DNA from: a bacterium
Lineage (GTDB): Bacteria; Verrucomicrobiota; Verrucomicrobiia; Chthoniobacterales; Terrimicrobiaceae
NCBI GenBank assembly: GCA_009920585.1
Contig: RFZT01000136.1
Location: 1 to 6,576 of the forward strand
Direction: 5' to 3'
Length of the DNA: 6,576 bases
In this document: positions 1-5,888 of the stretch, piece after piece
How positions within the stretch are numbered: position 1 is the first letter of the stretch
How the letters are laid out: every line of letters begins with the position of its first letter
Program-made: the position numbers and the translations under genes
Notes under the pieces: model-generated
Told to the model about the DNA's origin: nothing
Seen by the model: the letters and a program-made list of their open reading frames with translations, nothing else
Database searches by the model: none

Positions 1-172
1 AGCATTTAGCTTTAATAGGTATCGTTGCCCCCTTACATGATCTCAGCAACCTGTGGATTCTCTTTTGCTCTACTTTAGCAAATTCGCTAGGATCATCGTT
101 CCCGAAGTGCCAAAGAAATAACCCTCGCAATCCTTCTCGCAAAAACTCTCACCAGATAAAATAACCAATACA
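1..172 (+). promoter_or_regulatory. Non-coding leader upstream of the lipoprotein gene, with a weak promoter candidate and an imperfect palindrome
   Basis: I see no coding region here. A weak sigma70-like pair can be drawn: TTGCTC at 65-70 and TAGGAT at 88-93, with a 17-bp spacer. Only about half of each hexamer fits the consensus, so this is a guess. Between the two boxes, TAGCAAATTCGCTA at 76-89 is an imperfect inverted repeat (12 of 14 positions symmetric), which is where a repressor of the LacI or GntR sort could bind. A 5-bp inverted repeat, GTTGC at 24-28 and GCAAC at 46-50, has an 18-nt loop and is probably chance. The last 20 bases before the ATG at 173 are A-rich and contain no Shine-Dalgarno sequence. 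Confidence 0.2.
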
Positions 173-3100
173 ATGAAACGCACCCTGCTCCTCCTTGCCG
201 CCGGACTTTTCCTCCTTGCCTCCTGCAAGCCACCGGAACCACCGAAAATCACCGCCACGGATACCGGTAAGAGCGGTCCCGGCGGGCAAACAATCAAAGG
301 CGGTGATGTGACCATGTCGTTTTCTGCCGACGGCAAGCCACTCACTTTCACGCGCGGGAACGGCTCGAACCTGATCAACACCAAAGACCCCGGAAAGGGC
401 TTTTACATGACGACCGGTTCGGGCCCGGATGAGAAAATCATTCCGTTCACCTCCCTCGAATCCCAAGATGGCAAGCTGATCCTCACTGCCGCCGACAGCA
501 CCCGCGCCACTCTGGCGGTGAATGCCGGAAACAGCCACATCTCCTTCCGCCTCGAAAAAATCGAGAATGTCCCGAAGGGCTCGGAGCCGATTTTGAGGTT
601 ACAAGCCACCTTCAACAACATCTGCCCGATGTCCGTTCCGTTGGATTATATGGTGGATCCGGGCAATTTTTACGCGCCGCGCCGTGTGACCCTCAATGCG
701 TCCTGGCCGTTCCTCTGGTTCCGGGGCGAAAAGGATCCGCTCGGCAGCTTTGCATTTTTCGTTCCCCTCAACGACGACGACCACAACGAAACCCTGCTCC
801 GCATCTGGACGGAGGAAAAAATGCCGCATCCGAAAGTCGATGGCAAATGGACCTACGAGCGCGCCAAGGCTTGGGTGGAGGAGTGGAAGAGCAAATTCAC
901 CAACACCCACCTGTTGTCCATCAGCGCCGAGAAACCCGAGGACCTCGATGTGTTGTTCGATTTCGCCAAGAAGCTTAATGTCAATCGCCTCTACCTCCAC
1001 ACCGACACCTGGCGCGGGGCGTATTGGGTCTACGATCGCGACCCTCTCTCGGTAAACAAAAAGGTCTTCCCGCGCGGCGAGGCGGACCTCAAAGCCTTCC
1101 AAGACAAACTCAAGGCGAACGGCATGGACGCCATGCTCCACACGCTCAGCTACGGCTTCGGCATGGAGGGTTCGAAGTATATCGGCAAGGGCAAAAAAAC
1201 CGACCACCGCCTGGCGAATTGGGGCAAGGGCAAGCTGGAGAAATCCATTTCCGAAACCGACAAAACGATCTTTTTTCGACCGAATCCCGGGGTGAAATTT
1301 CCTGATCCCGATTGTTCCCTGCCATGGCCCAAGAGCTACCCGCGATTCTTCAGTCGAGGAGAAATCCTGATCGGTGACGAAATTTTCCAATGTAAATTCG
1401 AGGATACCGACAAGGAGGTGTGGAAACTCACGGCCACCCAGCGCGGCGTCACCCCCGCCAAGCACGAGGCGGGTTCGGAGGTCATCGGACTCCTGAAGGC
1501 CTACAACCAAAACTACTATCCCGACAGCCGCACCGACTTGCCGGAGATCGCCGCCAAGGAATATGCCGACTTTTTCAACCGTATGGGAATTCAGCATAAC
1601 GAATTTGACGGCGGGGAGTGCCATCAGGATGTGCCATGGGGGTTCCCGAAATTCACGATGTTCGTTTACCAGAACACCGACCACCCGATGACGAGCAACA
1701 CCTCAGGAGGAACCCCGAACCCTTGGGACATGGTTTACAGGTTCAAGAACAACGGCGACTTCATTATGCACAAACGGGGTGGTGGCGCTGCTGCGTTGAC
1801 GCTCCATCGCGAGGGGCGCCTGTCCACGAGTCCAATCGAAAACCACTTCACGCTTGCACCTGGCGCCGCTGGAAATAGCACGGGATTCGCTATCGGAAAA
1901 CCGGAACCGATGTTTGGAATCTTCTCAAAAACGATTGTCGGGCATGGCCTCACCGAATTGATTGCCGAACAGTTTGCGACATGGCGGGCGGTGGCGCCGA
2001 AGTTGACGCCGGAACTCCGCAAGCAGATTAACGATGCCTATTTCAAAGACAAAACTCCCTTCCCATTGGATCCCGGTCCTTCCATGGCCAAAACCCTCTT
2101 CGAAGCCAGAAAGACGGAGGACGGCTATGAAATCCAACCCTTCTGCGTCATGCTTCGCGGCAAGGAGGATGTGGACTGGAAAGGGGTGATGGAATACGGT
2201 CCGGTTGCTCCCCGCCAGTATATCGGCAGCGGCCTGCGCCTGCGTTTGGAAAACCCCTTTGCGCGCCAAGCTCCGCAATTCATCATCCGGGTATTGGACG
2301 GCTACACGGACGGCTTCGCCAAGCATGCGGAGGAAGCTCCGAAGGAGGAATTGAGCAAAGACATGCAGGGCTACCTGATCGGCGCCGGAGCGAGCCCTGA
2401 TCACATCGCTGCCACGCCCGCTCCAACCCCTGCAAGCACCTCGCCGGCTTTATTGATGCAGCCGAAGGCCGCGCAAATCAAGGATCTCGGCAAGTATGTC
2501 TTTGCCGATGTCGGTGCGGCACTCGAGATGTCTTTCGACAACACAGCGAAAGCAGAGCCAGCACAACCAAGCGCCGCACCGAATGCCAAACCGAAGGCTA
2601 CTCCTGCGCCCGTCGAGCATTTCCAAGGTGAGCACTTCCCGAGCTTCGCCTTCAACGGGAATTCCCAAAACGCGCGCGGCGTGGCCCTCACGGTCACCGG
2701 CGATGGCAGCGGGGCACTCCTGATCGTCCAGGTCGGCTCCGGCGGCAAAGACTATGTCGTTCCGATCGACTTCACGGGCCGGAAGGACATATTCATCCCG
2801 CTCGGCGAAGTCGCCCGCACCACTGGCCGTTGGGGCATCCGCTACCATGCTCGTGGCGCAGGCTACGGCCAATTCGGGGCCGTCTCGATGGGATTCTGCA
2901 GGATTCCCGCTAATACGAAAGCGAAGGTCCTTGTCGAAAACCTCCGCCTCGTTGGAAACACTCCCTCTTCCATCAAAAACCCCGTCATCCACGCAGGCGC
3001 AGGCACGCTCAGCATCAAAGGTGAGGTCAAAACCGACCAATACCTCTGGTATCAAGGCGGCGACAAAGTTGGAGTTTACGATCTGGATTGGCATCTTCAG

Positions 3101-3244
3101 GCAAACCTCCCTGTCGAGTTGAAGGATTACGAGATCGACCATGGTTTCAACGAATTCTGGATCGATGGAGAAGTCTCCGATCCCGCGCCATGGTTCGATG
3201 TGGAATTCATCGCCAAAGGCGAAGTCATCCCGCTGAAAAAATAA
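173..3244 (+). CDS. Large lipoprotein with a predicted barrel-type glycoside-hydrolase-like region and C-terminal beta-sandwich, family not assigned
   Basis: The product has 1023 residues. The start is set by a clear lipoprotein signal, MKRTLLLLAAGLFLLASC, with lipobox L15-A-S-C18, so Cys18 should be lipidated and the protein anchored in a membrane. Residues about 40-210 look beta-rich. Residues about 246-530 resemble a TIM-type barrel: NVNRLYLHTDTW (269-280), a helix KAFQDKLKANGMDAMLHTLSYG (in 307-328), and NEFDGGE (476-482), whose D479 and E482 are candidate catalytic or binding acids. A beta-type insert lies within it (about 393-440; GDEI at 401-404, TQRGVTPAKHEAG at 422-434). Two Ala/Pro-rich stretches (746-766 and 792-814) look like linkers. 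Residues about 818-1023 look like a galactose-binding or carbohydrate-binding type beta-sandwich. Its place upstream of esterase and rhamnosidase genes supports a role in polysaccharide breakdown. The substrate and the glycoside hydrolase family are not known, and it could be a non-catalytic relative. The ORF is very secure; the function is not. Confidence 0.9.
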   Translation: MKRTLLLLAAGLFLLASCKPPEPPKITATDTGKSGPGGQTIKGGDVTMSFSADGKPLTFTRGNGSNLINTKDPGKGFYMTTGSGPDEKIIPFTSLESQDGKLILTAADSTRATLAVNAGNSHISFRLEKIENVPKGSEPILRLQATFNNICPMSVPLDYMVDPGNFYAPRRVTLNASWPFLWFRGEKDPLGSFAFFVPLNDDDHNETLLRIWTEEKMPHPKVDGKWTYERAKAWVEEWKSKFTNTHLLSISAEKPEDLDVLFDFAKKLNVNRLYLHTDTWRGAYWVYDRDPLSVNKKVFPRGEADLKAFQDKLKANGMDAMLHTLSYGFGMEGSKYIGKGKKTDHRLANWGKGKLEKSISETDKTIFFRPNPGVKFPDPDCSLPWPKSYPRFFSRGEILIGDEIFQCKFEDTDKEVWKLTATQRGVTPAKHEAGSEVIGLLKAYNQNYYPDSRTDLPEIAAKEYADFFNRMGIQHNEFDGGECHQDVPWGFPKFTMFVYQNTDHPMTSNTSGGTPNPWDMVYRFKNNGDFIMHKRGGGAAALTLHREGRLSTSPIENHFTLAPGAAGNSTGFAIGKPEPMFGIFSKTIVGHGLTELIAEQFATWRAVAPKLTPELRKQINDAYFKDKTPFPLDPGPSMAKTLFEARKTEDGYEIQPFCVMLRGKEDVDWKGVMEYGPVAPRQYIGSGLRLRLENPFARQAPQFIIRVLDGYTDGFAKHAEEAPKEELSKDMQGYLIGAGASPDHIAATPAPTPASTSPALLMQPKAAQIKDLGKYVFADVGAALEMSFDNTAKAEPAQPSAAPNAKPKATPAPVEHFQGEHFPSFAFNGNSQNARGVALTVTGDGSGALLIVQVGSGGKDYVVPIDFTGRKDIFIPLGEVARTTGRWGIRYHARGAGYGQFGAVSMGFCRIPANTKAKVLVENLRLVGNTPSSIKNPVIHAGAGTLSIKGEVKTDQYLWYQGGDKVGVYDLDWHLQANLPVELKDYEIDHGFNEFWIDGEVSDPAPWFDVEFIAKGEVIPLKK

Positions 3245-3267
3245 GATTTCGTCGACCAGCTCAGCCT

Positions 3268-4527
3268 ATGACCAATTCCCTAACCAAACAAAAAAACATT
3301 ATTAAAAACGGACTCCAAATCCTCGCCGCCATCTGCCTTTCGACTCCGGCTCTTTTCGCGGCCGACCGCGCGCCCACCGCAACAACCCCTGACTACGCCG
3401 CGATGCGGGCGGAGGTCGAAGCGCTCGCCAAGTTGACTCAGGCGCCGAAATACGAAGCTGTCGAGCGGCCAGACGCCACTCCGAATCTCAAGCCGATCTT
3501 CTACTCTGGGCTGAATTATCAGGGCAAACCGACCACGGTTTTTGCTTGGCTTGGCGTTCCGGAAAAACGCGAGGGCAAGGTTCCTGCGGTCGTCCTGGTG
3601 CATGGCGGAGGAGGGGCCGCGTCCAAGGAGTGGGTCAAAAATTGGAACAACCAAGGCTACGCCGCGATCAGTATGTCGCTGGAGGGCATCACAGATGAAT
3701 TCAAAAGATTCCCCGAGGGAGGGCCGGCGCGGGTCGGCATCTTTGGCGACTCGTCGAATCCGATCAAAGACCAGTGGATGTATCATGCTGTCGCCGATGC
3801 CACGCTCGCCGCCGCCCTGCTCCGGAGCCTGCCGGAGGTCGATCCCAACAAGGTTGGCATCGTCGGATGCTCTTGGGGAGGAATCATTACATCCACCGTA
3901 ATCGGCATCGATCCCCGATATGCCTTTGCGATTCCGGTCTACGGATGCGGGGGGCTTTCCGTGATTCCAAACCAACACGCCGGGCAGGCCCTCTACAACG
4001 AGGCCTTGGCCAACAATGAGGTCTACAAAAAGGTATGGGATGCGAATCTGCGCTTGGATCGGGCGCGCATGCCGATCCTCTGGCTTTCCTGGCCGCACGA
4101 ACCCCACTTCCCCATGGATGCCTTCAACCTCTCTCGCAAAAAGGCGGGGAGCAAAGATTCCCTTCTCTGCCTGGTTCCGGGGCTGGGCCATGGAAACTTG
4201 ACGGGCCGCCCTGAGTGGTTCGCCTTTGCGGATAGTGTCCTGCAGGAAGGACGGCCTTGGATTCGGGAAAAGTCCTCAAAGCTCGAAGGCGGAAAAATGC
4301 AGGCTATCTTCGATTCCACGAAGCCACTGGAATCCGCCTCGCTTGTATCCACGACCGACACAGGCCACACCGGTGGGCGCCGTTGGATCATAAACCCCGC
4401 CACGCTGAGCCAGAACGAGGGCGTATGGGTGGTCGATGCCGCCGTGCCTGAGGGAACGACAGCCTGTTTCCTCAATGTCAAAACCGGTCCCCTCACTGCC
4501 TCCTCTGACTACTTTCAAAATAAATAA
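3268..4527 (+). CDS. Secreted alpha/beta-hydrolase, acetyl xylan esterase / dienelactone hydrolase-like (carbohydrate esterase candidate)
   Basis: The product has 419 residues. I start it at ATG 3268, not at the in-frame ATG 3088, because the longer form overlaps the previous gene by 157 bp with unrelated sequence, while the shorter one begins with an export signal: a Lys-containing N-region, then LQILAAICLSTPALFA, with cleavage near residue 31. The alpha/beta-hydrolase parts are in order: oxyanion-hole loop HGGGG (112-116), nucleophile elbow GCSWGG (200-205, Ser202), a likely acid in HEPHFP (Glu278, where relatives as I recall them have Asp), and GLGHGN (305-310, His308). After residue 340 comes a small C-terminal beta-domain usual in this secreted subgroup. 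The expected reaction is hydrolysis of acetyl or similar esters on polysaccharides. It lies 23 bp after the lipoprotein gene, with no Shine-Dalgarno sequence, so co-transcription is likely. A peptidase S9-like hydrolase is a less likely alternative. Confidence 0.9.
   Translation: MTNSLTKQKNIIKNGLQILAAICLSTPALFAADRAPTATTPDYAAMRAEVEALAKLTQAPKYEAVERPDATPNLKPIFYSGLNYQGKPTTVFAWLGVPEKREGKVPAVVLVHGGGGAASKEWVKNWNNQGYAAISMSLEGITDEFKRFPEGGPARVGIFGDSSNPIKDQWMYHAVADATLAAALLRSLPEVDPNKVGIVGCSWGGIITSTVIGIDPRYAFAIPVYGCGGLSVIPNQHAGQALYNEALANNEVYKKVWDANLRLDRARMPILWLSWPHEPHFPMDAFNLSRKKAGSKDSLLCLVPGLGHGNLTGRPEWFAFADSVLQEGRPWIREKSSKLEGGKMQAIFDSTKPLESASLVSTTDTGHTGGRRWIINPATLSQNEGVWVVDAAVPEGTTACFLNVKTGPLTASSDYFQNK
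3331..3597 (+). repeat. 5' part of the tandem esterase duplication (copy in the intact gene)
   Basis: This segment matches 4620-4890 in the second esterase. Identity is uneven. 3508-3566 is identical to 4797-4855 over 59 bp, and the signal-peptide end to the AMRAEV region differs at only a handful of bases, whereas about 35 bp between them (around 3421-3480) are clearly more diverged. The copies lie in direct orientation about 1.29 kb apart. Confidence 0.85.
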
Positions 4528-4583
4528 CCGCAACTTAGCATTTACCAAATCTCCCGTCATTCTCGGTCTTTCTTACCTTTCCA

Positions 4584-5773
4584 ATGAAAAAATCCAGCCT
4601 GCTCCAAATCCTATCCGTCATCTGCCTTTCGACTCCGGCTCTTTTTGCAGCCGACCCGGCGCCCACCGCAACAACCCCTGACTACGCCGCGATGCGGGCG
4701 GAAGTCGAGGCGCTTGGCAAAATAACCGAAGCTCCGAAATACGAGGTTTTGGATCGGCCCGACACCACACCGAATCTCAAGCCGATCTTCTATTCCGGGC
4801 TGAATTATCAGGGCAAACCGACCACGGTTTTTGCTTGGCTTGGCGTTCCGGAAAATACCGAGGGCAAAAAAGTGCCTGCGGTCGTCCTGGCGACAAACAC
4901 GGCTATGCCGCCATCAGCATGTCGCTTGAGGGTCAGACGGAATACGACCCCGCCCTCAAGGGATACGCGAGAAACCCGAATGGCATACCGCCACGCCCCG
5001 GTATCTTTGGCGATGCGGGCGCTCCCATCAAAGACCAATGGATGTATCACGCCATCGCGAATGTGAACCTCGCCGCCGCCTTGCTGCGAAGCCTGCCCGA
5101 GGTCGATCCATCCAGGGTCGGTATCATGGGGTGCTCCTGGGGCGGGATCATCACTTCCACGGCGATCGGCATCGATCCCCGCTACGCCTTTGCGATTCCC
5201 GTTTACGGATGTGGCGGGTTGGACGCCGTTCCGAACCACTGGGGCGGCACTCTCGGCAGCAACGAGGTTTATAAAAAAGTCTGGGACGCCAACCTGCGTT
5301 TGGATCGGGCACGCATGCCGATCCTTTGGTATTCCTGGCCGCAAGATGCCCATTTCTCGATGGAAGCCTTCAATAAATCCCGAAAAAAAGCGGGCAGCGC
5401 AGTTTCCGAACTCTGTCTGATTCCCGGCATGGGCCATGGTAATCTGACGGACCGCGCCGAATGGTTTGCCTTTGTGGACAGCATCCTCAAAGACGGCAAG
5501 CCATGGATTCAGGAAAAGTCCTCCAAACTCGAAAGCGGAAAAGCACAGGCCACCTTCGAATCCTCAAAGCCATTGGAATCGGCCGTGCTTGTCTCCACCA
5601 CCGGCACTGGCCACACCGGCACGCGCACATGGGTCGAAACCCCTGCCACACTCAAGGCCGATGGTGACAAATGGAATGCCGAGGCCGACGTGCCAGCGGG
5701 AACGACAGCCTGTTTCCTCAATGTCAAAACCGGCTCACTCACCGCTACCTCCGACTACTTTGAAATCAAATAA
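4584..5773 (+). pseudogene. Tandem paralogue of the esterase, frame broken by a net loss of about 46 bp at 4889-4900
   Basis: The gene starts at ATG 4584 with a signal peptide (MKKSSLLQILSVICLSTPAL, then FAAD) and follows the upstream esterase closely as far as VPAVVL (codon ending at 4889). There the upstream copy has 57 bp (19 codons from VHGGGG up to the codon before GYAAIS), while this copy has only 11 bp before GGCTAT. The frame therefore shifts; the first frame stops at TGA 5064-5066 after 160 residues. Homology resumes in the second frame from GDKHGYAAISM (4889 onward) and runs uninterrupted to TAA 5771-5773. That part keeps the nucleophile Ser (TCC 5135-5137 in GCSWGG), an Asp in WPQDAHF (GAT 5345-5347), the His (CAT 5435-5437 in GMGHGN) and the C-terminal beta-domain. 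The lost piece holds the HGGGG oxyanion loop, so neither fragment should be active. The absence of further stops means the lesion is recent, or an assembly error. Confidence 0.85.
4620..4890 (+). repeat. 5' part of the tandem esterase duplication (copy in the broken gene)
   Basis: This is the partner of 3331-3597. The near-identity ends exactly at GTCGTCCTGG (4881-4890), where the net deletion of about 46 bp follows. Such long direct repeats could recombine, which would convert sequence between copies or delete one of them. Confidence 0.85.
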
Positions 5774-5824
5774 ATCCGCTGCCTTAAAAATCGCCTCGGT
5801 TCCACGCCGGGCTGTTTTGAATCA

Positions 5825-5841
5825 CGGGGAATGTCTCCCCG
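5825..5841 (+). other. Small GC-rich hairpin in the gap before the rhamnosidase gene
   Basis: CGGGGA (5825-5830), loop ATGTC, then TCCCCG (5836-5841) form a perfect 6-bp stem with a 5-nt loop. It is followed by ATATATCCC, not by a T-run, so it is not a standard intrinsic terminator. It could weaken transcription, process or stabilise the mRNA, or be chance. The rest of the 115-bp gap (5774-5888) holds no recognisable promoter or Shine-Dalgarno sequence. Confidence 0.35.
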
Positions 5842-5888
5842 ATATATCCCGCCTCCGATTGCATATTCAACGAAACCGAACGCAAACC

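Noticed and set aside
599..1684. Long open frame (361 codons) on the minus strand inside the lipoprotein gene
   Set aside because: It lies opposite a gene with a clear signal peptide and continuous domains. Its product is low in recognisable motifs and rich in Val runs from the opposite codons, typical of antisense shadow in GC-rich DNA.
3088..3267. 60-residue N-terminal extension of the first esterase from ATG 3088
   Set aside because: It overlaps the end of the lipoprotein gene, is basic and unlike the paralogue, and would put the signal peptide inside the protein. ATG 3268 matches the paralogue's start region.
4835..4888. ATG 4835 as the start of a separate 312-residue esterase
   Set aside because: The first codons are the first esterase frame read out of phase. 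Real homology in this frame begins only at about 4889, so this is the 3' part of a broken gene, not a separate gene.
4881..4910. Programmed frameshift joining the two esterase halves
   Set aside because: There is no slippery heptamer, and the join lacks about 15 residues including the HGGGG loop, so shifting alone would not restore an active enzyme.
5825..5850. Hairpin as a rho-independent terminator of the esterase transcript
   Set aside because: There is no T-run after the stem and the stem is only 6 bp, so I list it only as a hairpin.
5869..5888. CGAAACCGAACGCAAACC before the rhamnosidase start as a further heptamer array
   Set aside because: The units do not keep a 7-bp register and only one resembles GGAAACC.
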